Shown here: positions 31,538 to 41,651 of the stretch, piece after piece
How the letters are laid out: each line of letters opens with the position of its first letter
Numbering within the stretch: position 1 is the first letter of the stretch
From: Acidobacteriota bacterium
GTDB lineage: Bacteria; Acidobacteriota; Blastocatellia; Pyrinomonadales; Pyrinomonadaceae
Assembly (NCBI GenBank): GCA_019239425.1
Contig: JAFAZX010000002.1
Location: 1-45,987, forward strand
Length of the DNA stretch: 45,987 bases
Reading direction: 5' to 3'
Translations under genes and position numbers: made by a program
The notes under the pieces: generated by a model
What the model was told of the DNA's origin: nothing
The model's input: the letters and a program-made list of their open reading frames with translations, nothing else
Databases searched by the model: none

Positions 31538-34245
31538 TACTTGTCCGCCTGCACCGCGCCGCCCTCCAGCTCCAGCGCGGCCTGCGCGGCGGCGAGGCGG
31601 GCGACGGGGACGCGGAAGGGCGAGCAGGAGACGTAGTCGAGGCCCGTCAGGTGGCAGAAGGCGATGGAGCGCGGCTCGCCGCCGTGCTCGCCGCAGATGC
31701 CGACCTTGAGGTTCGCCTTGACCGACCGCCCCAGCTCCGTCCCCATCTTCACCAGCTGCCCGACGCCCTCGCGGTCTAAGACCTGGAACGGGTCGTCGGG
31801 GATGACCTTCGTCTCGACGTAGGCCGAGAGGAAGCGGCCCGAGTCGTCGCGCGACAGCCCGTAGGTCGTCTGCGTCAGGTCGTTCGTGCCGAACGAGAAG
31901 AAGTCGGCGTGCTCGGCGATGCGGTCGGCCGTGAGCGCCGCGCGCGGCAGCTCGATCATCGTGCCGATGGTGTAGTCGAGCGTCATGCCGTTCTCGCCCA
32001 AGACCTCGGCGGCCACCTCCCCGATGATCTCGCGCTGCCGCTTCAACTCCTCCGAGACCGAGACGAGCGGCACCATGATCTCGGGCGCGACCTCGACCCC
32101 CTCGCCCTTCAACTGGCACGCGGCCTCGAAGATGGCGCGCGCCTGCATGCGCGTGACCTCCGGGTACATCATCCCCAGCCGGCAGCCGCGGTGGCCGAGC
32201 ATCGGGTTCGCCTCGTGCAGCCGCTCGACCTGGTGGAGCAGCTTGCGCTTCTCGTCGATCTGGTCGAGCAGCCGGTCGGTCTCCCTGAAGCTCTCGGCGC
32301 GGCGCACCTGGAGCTTCAGCTCGGACAGCTCGAAGATCAGCTCCTCGCGCCGCGGCAGGAACTCGTGGAGCGGCGGGTCGAGCAGGCGGATGGTGACGGG
32401 CAGCCCCTTCATCGCGCGGAAGATGCCGATGAAGTCGTTCTTCTGGAGCGGCAGGAGTTTTTCGAGCGCCTTCTCGCGCGCGCCCTTGCCGTCGGCCAGG
32501 ATCATCTCGCGCATCGCCGCGAGGCGCCCCTCGCCGAAGAACATGTGCTCGGTGCGGCACAGCCCGATGCCCTCCGCGCCGAACTCGCGCGCGACCTGCG
32601 AGTCGTGCGGCGTGTCGGAGTTCGCGCGCACGCGCAAGCGCCTGAACTCGTCGGCCCAGCTCATCAGCTCCCCGAAGTCCGCGTCGAGCTTCGGCTGCAC
32701 GGTCGGCACCTGCCCGAGGAAGACCCTCCCCGTCGAGCCGTCGACCGTAATCCACTCGCCCTTCGTCACGGTCGTCCCGTTGACGTTGAACTGCTGCTGG
32801 CTGTAGTCGATGTTCAAGACGCTCGCCCCGCACACGCAAGACTTCCCCATCCCGCGCGCTACTACGGCTGCGTGCGAAGTCATCCCCCCTCGGGCGGTGA
32901 CGATGGCCTGGGCGGCGACCATGCCGTGGAAGTCGTCGGGGCTGGTCTCCTGCCGGACGAGGACGACCTTCTCGCCGTCGCGGGCGAGTTCCTCGGCCTC
33001 GTCCGGGTCGAAGACGACCTTGCCCTGCGCGGCGCCGGGGCTGGCGGGGAGGCCGCGGGCGACGACCTTGGCGTCGGTCTGCGGGTCGACGGTCGGGTGC
33101 AGGAGCTGGTCGAGCTGCTCGGGCGTGACGCGGCGGACGGCCGTCGCCTTGTCGATCACGCCTTCGTGCACCATGTCGACGGCCACCTTGACCGCGGCCG
33201 CGCCCGTGCGCTTGCCCGTGCGCGTCTGGAGCATCCAGAGCCTGCCGCGCTCGATGGTGAACTCCACGTCCTGCATGTCGTGGTAGTGCTTTTCGAGCAG
33301 CGCCGTGATCTCTTCGAACTGCTTGTAGACGTCGGGCAGCTCCTCCTGGAGCTGGCTGATCGCGTTCGGCGTGCGGATGCCCGCCACCACGTCCTCGCCC
33401 TGCGCGTTGAGGAGGTATTCGCCGTAGAGCTTCCTCTCGCCGGTCGAGGGGTTGCGCGTGAACGCGACGCCCGTGCCCGAGTCGGCGCCCATGTTGCCGA
33501 AGACCATCGCCTGCACGTTGACGGCGGTGCCGAGGTCATCGGGGATGCGGTTGACCTTGCGGTAGTCGCACGCGCGCCGCCCCATCCACGAGTTGAAGAC
33601 GGCGGCGATGGCGACGCGCAACTGCTCGTAAGGGTCTTCCGGAATCGCGAGGCCCGACTGGTCGGCGAAGATGATCTGCTTCTGCGCCGCGATGATGTCG
33701 CGGAGCTGCTCGGAGCTCAAGTCCGTGTCGCGCCCGCCCTCGGTCTGCGCCTTGTAGCGCTCCATCACGCGCTCGAACTTCTCGTGCGCGACGCCCATCA
33801 CGATCTCGCCGAAGAGCGTGGCGAAGCGGCGGTATGCGTCGAGCGCGAATCTCAAATCGCCGGTCTGCGTCGCCAGGCCCTGAACGGTCTGCTCGTTCAA
33901 CCCCAGGTTGAGGACGGTGTCCATCATGCCCGGCATCGAGAAGGGCGCGCCGGAGCGGACGGAGACGAGCAGCGGGTTTTCGGGGTCGCCGAACTTCTTG
34001 CCCGTCTTGGCCTCGACGGCGCGCAGGCCGTCGATGACCTGCTCCCACATCCCTTCGGGAAAGTTCTTCCCGTTCGTGTAATAGGCGTTGCACACCTCGG
34101 TCGTGACGATGAAGCCGGGCGGGACGGGGAGTCCCGCGCGGGTCATGTCCGCAAGCCCCGCGCCCTTGCCGCCGAGCAGCGCGCGCGCGCCGCCGTCGCC
34201 CTCTTCGAAGAGGTACACCCACTTGTGCGCTTGATTCTGTGACAC
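31537..34245 (-). CDS. ppdK: Pyruvate, phosphate dikinase
   Basis: A 902-residue enzyme interconverting pyruvate, ATP and Pi with PEP, AMP and PPi. An N-terminal ATP-grasp domain opens with WVYLFEEGDGGARALLGGKG, and FGNMGADSGTGVAFTRNPSTG is the dikinase hallmark. The swivelling phosphohistidine domain has GGMTSHAAVVARGMGKSCV with the catalytic His. The TIM-barrel PEP domain has RVRANSDTP, GIGLCRTEHMFF and the C-terminal KVGICGEHGGEP with its Cys. Length matches the family (about 870-900). The enzyme may serve gluconeogenesis or PPi-based glycolysis. No regulatory kinase gene is adjacent. The 5' leader (34246-34373) has no clear promoter. Confidence 0.96.
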   Translation of the reverse strand: MSQNQAHKWVYLFEEGDGGARALLGGKGAGLADMTRAGLPVPPGFIVTTEVCNAYYTNGKNFPEGMWEQVIDGLRAVEAKTGKKFGDPENPLLVSVRSGAPFSMPGMMDTVLNLGLNEQTVQGLATQTGDLRFALDAYRRFATLFGEIVMGVAHEKFERVMERYKAQTEGGRDTDLSSEQLRDIIAAQKQIIFADQSGLAIPEDPYEQLRVAIAAVFNSWMGRRACDYRKVNRIPDDLGTAVNVQAMVFGNMGADSGTGVAFTRNPSTGERKLYGEYLLNAQGEDVVAGIRTPNAISQLQEELPDVYKQFEEITALLEKHYHDMQDVEFTIERGRLWMLQTRTGKRTGAAAVKVAVDMVHEGVIDKATAVRRVTPEQLDQLLHPTVDPQTDAKVVARGLPASPGAAQGKVVFDPDEAEELARDGEKVVLVRQETSPDDFHGMVAAQAIVTARGGMTSHAAVVARGMGKSCVCGASVLNIDYSQQQFNVNGTTVTKGEWITVDGSTGRVFLGQVPTVQPKLDADFGELMSWADEFRRLRVRANSDTPHDSQVAREFGAEGIGLCRTEHMFFGEGRLAAMREMILADGKGAREKALEKLLPLQKNDFIGIFRAMKGLPVTIRLLDPPLHEFLPRREELIFELSELKLQVRRAESFRETDRLLDQIDEKRKLLHQVERLHEANPMLGHRGCRLGMMYPEVTRMQARAIFEAACQLKGEGVEVAPEIMVPLVSVSEELKRQREIIGEVAAEVLGENGMTLDYTIGTMIELPRAALTADRIAEHADFFSFGTNDLTQTTYGLSRDDSGRFLSAYVETKVIPDDPFQVLDREGVGQLVKMGTELGRSVKANLKVGICGEHGGEPRSIAFCHLTGLDYVSCSPFRVPVARLAAAQAALELEGGAVQADK

Positions 34246-34373
34246 GGAAATATCCTTCCTCGGTCTACGGCAGGAGTCTGACTAACGGCGGGCGGTCGGC
34301 ACGTGGGTGACGGCCGTCCGGGGAGTTGTGTGGCGAAGAGCCTACTCCAATCCCGCCCCGGGGGCAACGCGTC

Positions 34374-34456
34374 GGAAGGATGAAGGATGAAGGATGAAGG
34401 ATGAAGGGAATGCAGACCGCATCACCTTCATCCTTCATCCTTCATCCTTCATCCTT
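34374..34456. repeat. Inverted-repeat hairpin, GGATGAA family (B4)
   Basis: Four GGATGAA units and their complement, with a loop of about 15 nt (AATGCAGACCGCATC, itself with a small GATGCGGT-like stem). It ends one base before the stop codon of the adaptor gene (34457-34459, minus strand). Confidence 0.92.
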
Positions 34457-35752
34457 TCACTCCGGGTGGAGCTTGAGCCACTCGGCTCTCAACATGAAGC
34501 TGCCCTCGGTGACTACGCGGTCGCCGACGTGCAGGCCTTCGAGGACGGGGTAGCGTCCGCCCGCTTCGGGGCCGAGGCGGACGGGGCGCATGACGTACGT
34601 GCCCGCGTCCGAGGTGGCGAGGAAGACGAACGTGCGGCCGCCGATTGTCTGCACGGATGAGGCCGGGACGGTCGGCGCCGTCGCCTCGGCCGTGTCCAAA
34701 GCGCCGAAGCCGACGTTGACGTACATGCCGAGCTTGAGCGCCTGCCCGGGGTTCGCCAGCTCGACGCGCACCTGCGCCGTGCGCGTCGAGGGGTCGAGCT
34801 GCGGGTCTACGTAGGTGACGTGCCCGCGCCAGACGCGGCCCGGGTAGGCCTCGCTCGTCACGCTCGCGCCGCTCCCGACGCGCACGCGCGCGAGGTCGCG
34901 CTCGAAGACCTGCCCGACGACCCAGACGTTCGAGAGGTCTGCGACGCGCAACAGCTCCTTGTTGGCCTCGACGACTTCGCCGGGGTTGGCCGCGCGGCTG
35001 ATGACCGTGCCGCCCGCGGGCGCGGGCAGGGAGAGTTCGGAGCTGACCTGCGCGGGGCTTTGCAAAGCCGCGACGCTCTGCGGCGTGAGGCCGAGTAGGA
35101 GGAGCTTCTGGCGCTCGGCGGCGACTTCGGCCTCGGCCTTCTTGAGCATCGAGACGGACTGCTCGGCCTCCTCGCGGCTGGCCGCGCCGATCTCGACGAG
35201 TTCGAGCGTGCGGTGGTGGTGCTTGTGGTGCTCTTCGAGTTCCGCCTGCGCGGAGAGGTAGCGCGTCTCGGCCGACGCCAGTTCGTCGCTGAAGACGACG
35301 GCCACCTGCTGTCCGCGCCGAACCTCCTGCCCCGCCTCGGCCGAGACGCGCAGGAGCCGCCCGCCGACCAGGGAGACGACCGGCGTCGAGCGGTACGCGT
35401 TGGCCTGCACGACGCCCGTCGCCGCCTGCTGCAAAGCCTCGGGCGCGAGCTGTTCGCCGACGGCCTCGACTTTAACGCCCGCGCGCGCCGCCACGTCGGG
35501 CGCGACGTTGAGCGTCGCCTCGCCGGGCTGGGCCGTGCCGTTTGTGGACGCGCCCGCGTCCGCCTGCCCGAAGTTGACGTTGCGCGGCGCCGTGACGACG
35601 CGGCCCGCCGTGCCGCCCGGACGGTTGAGCCACCAGAACAGGAGCGCCGCGGCCGCCAGCGCGAAGAAGGCGACGACGAGGAGAGTCGCCGTGCCCGAAC
35701 GTCGCGTCGTCGTCACTTCTACCAGCTCTGACTTGTCTTGATTCTCTTCCAT
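34457..35752 (-). CDS. RND efflux periplasmic adaptor (CusB-like)
   Basis: A 431-residue HlyD/membrane-fusion protein linking the CusA-like pump to the TolC-like channel. It has an N-terminal anchor helix (about 19-42, TATLLVVAFFALAAAALLFWW). A lipoyl/hairpin region follows with EAGQEVRRGQQVAVVFSDE and a coiled-coil stretch (about 130-200, LSAQAELEEHHKHHHRTLE, with a His cluster). Next are the second lipoyl half (PAPAGGTVISRAANPGEVVE) and beta-barrel domains (VWVVGQVFERDLARVRVG). GGAGAGAAG precedes the ATG at 35752. It is the last gene of the set. The His-rich HHKHHH hairpin could bind metal. Confidence 0.92.
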   Translation of the reverse strand: MEENQDKSELVEVTTTRRSGTATLLVVAFFALAAAALLFWWLNRPGGTAGRVVTAPRNVNFGQADAGASTNGTAQPGEATLNVAPDVAARAGVKVEAVGEQLAPEALQQAATGVVQANAYRSTPVVSLVGGRLLRVSAEAGQEVRRGQQVAVVFSDELASAETRYLSAQAELEEHHKHHHRTLELVEIGAASREEAEQSVSMLKKAEAEVAAERQKLLLLGLTPQSVAALQSPAQVSSELSLPAPAGGTVISRAANPGEVVEANKELLRVADLSNVWVVGQVFERDLARVRVGSGASVTSEAYPGRVWRGHVTYVDPQLDPSTRTAQVRVELANPGQALKLGMYVNVGFGALDTAEATAPTVPASSVQTIGGRTFVFLATSDAGTYVMRPVRLGPEAGGRYPVLEGLHVGDRVVTEGSFMLRAEWLKLHPE

Positions 35753-35763
35753 CTTCTCTCCGA

Positions 35764-35856
35764 GGCGGAAGCCCGACCGTGAGGGAGGGCGTCGGTCTTC
35801 CATCACAACTCAAGCAGAGTTAGACGTACGCCCTCCCTCACGGTCGGGCTTCCGCC
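35764..35856. repeat. Inverted repeat E2, encodes the end of the TolC-like gene
   Basis: Arms of about 30 bp identical in sequence to those of E1 (GGCGGAAGCCCGACCGTGAG and on). The right arm lies inside the minus-strand TolC-like gene and supplies its last codons (LAEARP) and stop. This shows the element inserted into, or was captured by, a coding sequence at its 3' end. Confidence 0.85.
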
Positions 35857-37208
35857 AGGGCCGCGGCACTCGCGACGCGGACGCGCGCGAGGTATGTTTC
35901 GAGGAGCGAGTTGACGTAGTCGTTCTCGAGCTCGATGTAGCGGCGCTGCTCGGCGATGTAGTCGAGGAGCGTCTTCGCGCCCAGCTCGTAGGTCTTGCGG
36001 ATGACCGTCAGGTTCTGCCCGGCCTGGCCGCGCACGCCGACGCGGTAAATCTCTGAGGCGCGCGCCGCCGCCTCGTAAGCCGCGTAGGCCGAGGCCACCT
36101 CGCGCCGCACGGTCAGCTCGAGGAACTCGCGCCGGCGCTTCGCGGCTTCGAGCTCGGCCGCGGCCGCCTCAATCGCGCCGAGGTTCTTGTCGCGCAAGGG
36201 GAGCGTGACGGAGACGCCGAAGGTGACGGAGTTGAAAGTGTCGTCGATGGGCCTGAGCGCGCCGCGCCCGTCGATGCCGTTGAGCATGTAGCCCGAGCGC
36301 ATGCGCTGGTAGCCGGCGCGCACTTCGGCGTCGGCGCGGCCGGCGGCGCGCACCTCTTCGACGCGCGACTCGGCGAGCGCTTCCGTCGCGCGCGCGGCGC
36401 GGACGTCCGGGCGGGAGTCGAGGGCGCGCGCGGTCGCGTCGGCGGTCGCGGGCAGAGGGTCTATCAGTCCGTCGAAGTCGCCGCGCAGCTTCAAAGCCTC
36501 TGAAGGGTCTGCGCCCAGGAGGTTGCGCAGCTCAAGCAGCGCGACTTCCGTCTTGCCACGCTCGGCCTCGCGCATCGAGCGGAGGCGGTTGACCTCGACG
36601 AGCACTTGGTTCTGTTCGAGCGGCGCGGTGCGCCCTTCGAGCACGCGCGCGACGACGAGGCGGTAGCCGCGCTGGCTGTTGTCCAGCAGGTCTTCCGTGA
36701 CGCCGAGCTTGAGGATGGAGGCCAGGGCCTCGCCGAACTTCGAGCGCACCTCGGCGGCCAGCATGCGCTCGCGGTCTGCGAGCACGGCTTCGCGTACTTC
36801 GACCTCGCTCTCGGCCACGCGCACGCGCGCCGCGCGCCGCCCGCCGAGTTCCAGGGGCAGCATGCCTTCGACCATCAACTGGTGGTCGGGCGTCGTGACG
36901 GCCTTCGTCCCCGACACGTCGAGGCGCGGGTTGGCGCGGTAGCCGGCCTGCCGGACGAGCGCGCGCGCGGCCTCGACCTCCTTGCGCAGGGCGAGCAGCT
37001 CGCCGTTCGAAGCGAGCGCACGCGCGACCGCCTCGTCCGCCGTCACCCCGCCCGCCGGGTCGAAGTAGAGCCGCACGGCCGCCTCGTCCGCGCGCGGCTT
37101 TCTATCGTCATCGACCGGCACGTCCGTCGCCGTCTGCGCTGCGACGCTCGACGACAGGACGAGTACGAGCAGCGCCATCAATTTCGAATAACTTCCCTTT
37201 ACATTCAT
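35838..37208 (-). CDS. TolC-like outer-membrane efflux channel (CusC/CzcC type)
   Basis: A 456-residue protein. A signal peptide (about 1-24, SKLMALLVLVLSSSVAAQ) precedes the two alpha-hairpin repeats of outer-membrane efflux proteins: ALRKEVEAARALVRQAGYRA leading into NPRLDVSG, and the second half with ATEALAESRVEEVRAAGRAD, FNSVTFGVSVTLPL and TYELGAKTLLDYIAEQRRYI. It forms the outer channel of the tripartite metal efflux complex. The frame is open to 37244, but that part is in palindromic element F3, so the ATG at 37208 is preferred. The last six codons come from repeat E2. Confidence 0.9.
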   Translation of the reverse strand: MNVKGSYSKLMALLVLVLSSSVAAQTATDVPVDDDRKPRADEAAVRLYFDPAGGVTADEAVARALASNGELLALRKEVEAARALVRQAGYRANPRLDVSGTKAVTTPDHQLMVEGMLPLELGGRRAARVRVAESEVEVREAVLADRERMLAAEVRSKFGEALASILKLGVTEDLLDNSQRGYRLVVARVLEGRTAPLEQNQVLVEVNRLRSMREAERGKTEVALLELRNLLGADPSEALKLRGDFDGLIDPLPATADATARALDSRPDVRAARATEALAESRVEEVRAAGRADAEVRAGYQRMRSGYMLNGIDGRGALRPIDDTFNSVTFGVSVTLPLRDKNLGAIEAAAAELEAAKRRREFLELTVRREVASAYAAYEAAARASEIYRVGVRGQAGQNLTVIRKTYELGAKTLLDYIAEQRRYIELENDYVNSLLETYLARVRVASAAALAEARP

Positions 37209-37211
37209 CTT

Positions 37212-37375
37212 CAAAACGCCTCCCCTCGCTGGGAGCGCGGGCATCCCTGCCCGCCAGCGTGCGTCAGCACGCCGACCGTCTCACTTTTCTTCTCAACGTT
37301 GAGACATAACGTCTCACGGCTTTCGCGCTCACGCGCTCATGCGGGCTGTAGGGTGCCCGCGCTCCCAGCTTTAAG
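37212..37375. repeat. Dispersed palindromic element, copy F3
   Basis: Third copy of the element seen at 138-307 and 11001-11183, with centre TCAACGTTGAGA (a perfect 10-bp palindrome CAACGTTG plus flanks). Its right end overlaps the TAA stop of the CusA-like gene (37371-37373) and its left end is 3 bp from the TolC-like start. It therefore occupies the whole space between two genes of the efflux operon. Confidence 0.85.
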
Positions 37376-40300
37376 GCCCGACCTCTTCCGGCACGGCTTG
37401 CGACAGTGCGCGTAGCTCCTTCTTCAACTCTCTTTCCCGCAGCCAGTAGAAGATGACCGGGGTGACGACGAGCACGTGCAAAAGGCTCGACACCATGCCG
37501 CCGAGGACGGGCGTCGCCAGGGGCTTCATCACCTCAGACCCGGCGCTCGTCGACCACATGATGGGCAGCAGCCCCGCGACCACGGTCGAGACAGTCATCA
37601 CCTTCGGCCGCAGGCGCAGCAGCGCGCCCTCGGTCACGGCCTCTCTCAAAGTCTCGGGGGTCAGCCCGCCTAACTCCCGCCGCTTGCGCTCGACCGCCTC
37701 TTCCAGGTAGATGACCATCACGACGCCCGTCTGTACCGCCGTCCCGAAGAGCGCGATGAAGCCGACCCAGACCGCGACCGAGAAGTTGAAGCCCGTCGCC
37801 CAGAGCAGGTAGACGCCGCCCGTCAAAGCGAAGGGCACCGCCAACAGCACGTGCGCCGCCTCGACCGCCGACCCGTAGGTCAGGTAGAGCAGGCCGAAGA
37901 TGATGACGAGCACGACGGGGACGACTATCAGCAGACGGTCGCGCGCGCGCTGCTGGTTCTCGTACTGGCCGCTCCACTGGACGTAGTAGCCGGCCGGCAT
38001 CTGCACCTGCCGCACGACGGCCTGCTTCGCCTCGTCCACGAAGCCGCCCACGTCGCGCCCCCGCACGTTCAGGAGCACCGTGCCGCGCAAGAGTCCGTTC
38101 TCGCTCGAAATCATCGTCGGCCCTTCGACGGTCGTGATGGTCGCCAGTTGTCCTAAGGGCACGGGGACGCCCGCGGGCGAGGTGACGGGCAGTTGCGCGA
38201 TGGCTTCGGGGCTCTGCCGGAACTCGGGCGCGTAGCGGACGCGGACGGGGAAGCGCCGGCGGCCTTCGATGGTGACGGAGAGGTTCGTCTCGCCGATGCC
38301 GCGCTCGACGGCCGTCTGTATCAGCCCGACGTCGATGCCGTAGCGCGCGGCGGCCGTGCGGTTGACCTTGATGTCCACGTAGGGCGAGCCGCCGATCTGC
38401 TCGGGGTAGACGTCGGAAGCGCCGGGCACCGCGCGCACAACGTCCGCGACGCGGCGCGAGAGTTCTTCGAGCGTCTCGAGGTCGTGGCCGAAGACCTTGA
38501 CGCCGACCTGCGAGCGGATGCCGGTCGAGAGCATGTCGATGCGGTTGATGATCGGCTGCGTCCAGATGTTCGTCACGCCCGGCATCTTGAGCGCCGCGTC
38601 CAGCTCCGACACGATGCGTTCGCGCGTCACCCCTTCGCGCCACTGCCCCTGCGGCTTGAGGTGGACGATGGTCTCGGTCATGTTCACGGGCGAGGGGTCG
38701 GTCGAAGTCTCGGCGCGCCCGGCCTTGCCGACGGCCCACTCGACCTCGGGGTACGACTTCAAAATCTCGTCCTGCCGGCTCGTGATGCGCAGGGCCTCGT
38801 CGATGGAGATGGCCGGGTCTGTGACCGGCATGAACATCAGGTCGCCCTCGTTCAAAGGCGGCATGAACTCTTTGCCGATGCCGCTCGCGAGCAGCACCGC
38901 GCCCGCGAAGAGCAGGGCCGCGAGACCCACCGTGACGACGCGATGGCTCAGGGCCAGGCCGAGCACCGGCCGGTAGAGCGCGCCCAGGAAACGCATCACC
39001 GGGTTCGACTGCTCGGGGTGGAACTTGCCGCCGAGGAGGAAGGTGCAGAGGACGGGGACGAGCGTAACGGCGATGACGGTCGCGCCGACCATCGCGAACG
39101 TCTTGGTGAAGGCGAGCGGGTGGAAGAGCTTCCCCTCCTGCCCCGTCAGCGCGAAGACCGGCACGAAGGCGAGGATGATGATCGCCATCGAGAAGAAGAC
39201 GGGGCGGCCCACGAGCCGCGTCGAATCGAGCACCGCCTGCCACACGGCCGGGCGGTCTTTCGGGTCGATGTTCCGCTTCTCGATAAAACGGAACGCGTTC
39301 TCGGTCACAACGATGCCCGCGTCGACCAGCACGCCGATGGCGATGGCGATGCCCGACAGAGACATCAGGTTCGAGCTTAGCCCCAAATACTTCATGAAGA
39401 GGAAGCTGACGAGCACCGCGAGCGGCAGAGGAATCGTCACGATGAGGATCGAGCGGAAGTGCGCGAGGAAGACGATGTGCGCGAGCGTGACGAGTATCAA
39501 TTCCTCTATCAGCGCGCGCTTCAGGGTGTCGGTCGCGCGCAGGATGAGCTGCGTGCGGTCGTAGAAGGGGACGACGCGGACGCCCTCGGGCAGACCCGGC
39601 TTCAGCTCTTCGAGCCGGCGCTTCACGCCCTCGATGACTTCGAGCGTGTTCACGCCGTAGCGCGCGACGACCACGCCGCCCACCGCCTCCCTGCCGTTCT
39701 TGTCGAGCGCGCCCGTGCGGAAGGCGTTCCCCAGCTTCACCTCCGCCACGTTCTTCACGTAGACGGGCGTCCCCGCCTGCGCGCCGAGCACGATGTTCTC
39801 GACGTCCGCCGTCGATTCAATCAGCCCGATGCCGCGCACGACCGCCCACTGCCCCGCCTGCTCGACGACGTTCCCGCCGACGTTCGTGTTCGAGCGCTCG
39901 ACCGCCTCGACCACCGTCGAGAGCGGCAGCCCGTACGCGCGCAGGCGATTCGGGTCAACGTCCACCTGATACTGCTGCACGTAGCCGCCGACCGAAGCGA
40001 CCTCGGCCACGCCCGGCACCGAGTTCAACTGGTAGCGCACGAACCAGTCCTGCAAAGTCCGCAGGTCGCGCGCCGACATCCGTTCGCTCTCTAAGGTGTA
40101 CCAGAAGACCTGCCCCACGCCGGTCGCGTCCGGCCCGAGCGTGGGCGTCACGCCCTGCGGCAACTGCGCCGCGACGAGGTTCAGGCGCTCCAGCACGCGC
40201 GTCCTGGCCCAGTAGAGGTCGACGCCGTCCTCGAAGATGACGTTGACCATCGAGAAGCTGAAGGCCGAGGAGGCGCGCACCACGCGCACGCCGGCCAAGC

Positions 40301-40523
40301 CTTGCAGGTTGGTGACGAGCGGGTACGTGACCTGATCCTCGACCTCCTGCGGCGAGCGGCCCGGCCAGTCCGTGAAGACGATGACCTGGTTGTCCGACAA
40401 ATCGGGTATCGCGTCAATCGGCGTCGCCAAAAGCGCCCAGTAGCCCCACCCCGCCAGCCCCAGATACAGGGCGACGACGAGCGCGCGGTTGCGCAGGGAG
40501 AGTTCGATGAGCTTGGAAATCAT
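37371..40523 (-). CDS. cusA: CusA-like heavy-metal RND efflux pump
   Basis: A 1050-residue inner-membrane proton antiporter of the HME-RND family, exporting Cu(I)/Ag(I) from cytoplasm or periplasm. It starts [17 protein letters not shown] and has 12 helices in two halves. The helix-4 region [17 protein letters not shown] resembles the CusA group (AIAIGxxVDAxIVxxEN) rather than the CzcA DFG type. The Met of [13 protein letters not shown] and the Met in [13 protein letters not shown] match two of the three methionines of the CusA copper relay. The third, near [11 protein letters not shown], is Ile where Met is expected. Metal choice is therefore probable, not proven. The stop overlaps repeat F3. 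Confidence 0.93.
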   Translation of the reverse strand: MISKLIELSLRNRALVVALYLGLAGWGYWALLATPIDAIPDLSDNQVIVFTDWPGRSPQEVEDQVTYPLVTNLQGLAGVRVVRASSAFSFSMVNVIFEDGVDLYWARTRVLERLNLVAAQLPQGVTPTLGPDATGVGQVFWYTLESERMSARDLRTLQDWFVRYQLNSVPGVAEVASVGGYVQQYQVDVDPNRLRAYGLPLSTVVEAVERSNTNVGGNVVEQAGQWAVVRGIGLIESTADVENIVLGAQAGTPVYVKNVAEVKLGNAFRTGALDKNGREAVGGVVVARYGVNTLEVIEGVKRRLEELKPGLPEGVRVVPFYDRTQLILRATDTLKRALIEELILVTLAHIVFLAHFRSILIVTIPLPLAVLVSFLFMKYLGLSSNLMSLSGIAIAIGVLVDAGIVVTENAFRFIEKRNIDPKDRPAVWQAVLDSTRLVGRPVFFSMAIIILAFVPVFALTGQEGKLFHPLAFTKTFAMVGATVIAVTLVPVLCTFLLGGKFHPEQSNPVMRFLGALYRPVLGLALSHRVVTVGLAALLFAGAVLLASGIGKEFMPPLNEGDLMFMPVTDPAISIDEALRITSRQDEILKSYPEVEWAVGKAGRAETSTDPSPVNMTETIVHLKPQGQWREGVTRERIVSELDAALKMPGVTNIWTQPIINRIDMLSTGIRSQVGVKVFGHDLETLEELSRRVADVVRAVPGASDVYPEQIGGSPYVDIKVNRTAAARYGIDVGLIQTAVERGIGETNLSVTIEGRRRFPVRVRYAPEFRQSPEAIAQLPVTSPAGVPVPLGQLATITTVEGPTMISSENGLLRGTVLLNVRGRDVGGFVDEAKQAVVRQVQMPAGYYVQWSGQYENQQRARDRLLIVVPVVLVIIFGLLYLTYGSAVEAAHVLLAVPFALTGGVYLLWATGFNFSVAVWVGFIALFGTAVQTGVVMVIYLEEAVERKRRELGGLTPETLREAVTEGALLRLRPKVMTVSTVVAGLLPIMWSTSAGSEVMKPLATPVLGGMVSSLLHVLVVTPVIFYWLRERELKKELRALSQAVPEEVGP

Positions 40524-40528
40524 AAAAT

Positions 40529-40652
40529 CAGTAGGCAGTAGGCAGACGGCAGTAGGCAGTAAGTTCCGCGTGACGGCGGTTGAAAGATTAACCCGAGGTC
40601 TTCGACTTAAAGGACTTCAACTGCCTACTGCCGTCTGCCTACCGCCTACTTT
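40529..40652. repeat. Inverted-repeat hairpin, GGCAGTA family (A4)
   Basis: Arms of about 31 bp (40530-40561, 40619-40650) with the shared variant GGCAGAC, found in both arms but in no other copy. The loop of about 57 nt has no obvious gene. It separates the CusA-like start (40523) from the stop of the FixH-like gene (40655). Confidence 0.9.
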
Positions 40653-40654
40653 CT

Positions 40655-41068
40655 TCACTGAGCCGTCACCGGAAACGAGCCCTTGCCCGCGCCGGCGGGG
40701 CCTTCGTAGGCGAGCTGGGCCTGCCACTCGCCGGCCATCTGGAGGTTGACCTTGGCGCGGTAGACGCCGGGCGTCTGCGTGGTCGTGAGCGTGGCCGCGT
40801 CGTTCATCGCCGCCATCGCGCCCATCGCCGGCATGTAGAAGTTGAGCGAGGCCGAGCCCACGTCCTGCGTCTTGCCCGAGGCGTCCTTGAAGATGACGTT
40901 CAGCTCCTGCTCGCCGTGGCGGAGCACGCCGTCCGCGTTGGCGAGCGTCACCGTCAGCGCGCCGACCTGGCCGCTCTTAATCTCCCTGTCGCCCGCGCCG
41001 CCCGAGCCGCAGGCCGCGAGCGCGGCGAGCAGGAAGAGCGCGGCCGTCGTCTTGAATATCTTTCTCAC
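40655..41068 (-). CDS. FixH/YtkA-like lipoprotein
   Basis: A 137-residue exported protein. The signal peptide has the lipobox LAACG (Cys at about 20). The mature part is an immunoglobulin-like FixH/YtkA domain with GALTVTLANADGVLRHGEQE, VIFKDASGKTQDVG, the Met-rich NFYMPAMGAMAAMND and VNLQMAGEWQAQLAYEGP. The Met-rich patch plus its neighbours suggest a periplasmic copper or silver chaperone for the CusA-like pump downstream (same strand, 131 bp away). Metal binding is inference. Confidence 0.85.
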   Translation of the reverse strand: MRKIFKTTAALFLLAALAACGSGGAGDREIKSGQVGALTVTLANADGVLRHGEQELNVIFKDASGKTQDVGSASLNFYMPAMGAMAAMNDAATLTTTQTPGVYRAKVNLQMAGEWQAQLAYEGPAGAGKGSFPVTAQ

Positions 41069-41206
41069 TCTAAAATTCCTCCGTCATTAGTTCATGGCAA
41101 ACGGGCCGCCTGCGCTCAAAGGCGCACGGCCGCGCTCAAACGTCGCCGTCTGTTTTTGGGGATGGGGACAGGCCGCGTGCGGACACACTGCGGCCTTAAA
41201 GGGTGT

Positions 41207-41608
41207 CTAGATCAGGAATGAGGCGTGGCGTATGTACGCGGGCGGCGAGTGCGTCGGGCTGAAGGCTGGCGGTTGTGTCGGCGCCCGGGGCGTGACGTGC
41301 GCGGGCGCTGCGGCCGCGGCGGCGGGGCGCGGCTCGGTGGCGGCGCCGGGCGCGGGCTGCGAGTTGTAGTTCGTCCCGGCCGGCGCGGGCTGCGGCGTGT
41401 TCGTGACGCAGCAGAGCCGCACGGGCAGGAGGCGCGGCGCCTCAGCGGCCTTGCGCGCGGAGCGCTCGCAGCAGTCGTGCATGCGGCTCATCGCGCAGGA
41501 GCCGGCGCCGCCCGCGCGCGGCACGGCCAGGCTAAACGCCGCCGAAGCGCAGACGAGCGCGGCCGCCAGCAGCAGCCTCGCCAACACGCCCCTGAGGTTC
41601 TTCAGCAT
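41207..41608 (-). CDS. Small exported Cys-rich protein
   Basis: A 133-residue protein of no recognised family, starting at the ATG at 41608 (the frame is open to 41644). A signal peptide (about 1-28, LLLAAALVCASAAFSLAV) is followed by CAMSRMHDCCERSARK and LPVRLCCV, that is five cysteines and two methionines with a His, then a Pro/Ala-rich tail ending YIRHASFLI. It is upstream of the FixH-like gene in the efflux operon, so the Cys/Met/His residues may bind metal. The C-terminal hydrophobic end is a feature I associate with small proteins of metal-resistance operons, from memory only. Confidence 0.65.
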   Translation of the reverse strand: MLKNLRGVLARLLLAAALVCASAAFSLAVPRAGGAGSCAMSRMHDCCERSARKAAEAPRLLPVRLCCVTNTPQPAPAGTNYNSQPAPGAATEPRPAAAAAAPAHVTPRAPTQPPAFSPTHSPPAYIRHASFLI

Positions 41609-41651
41609 CGCTCGCGCAAAGCTTACCCTTCGCCCCGCCTCCACGGCAAGT

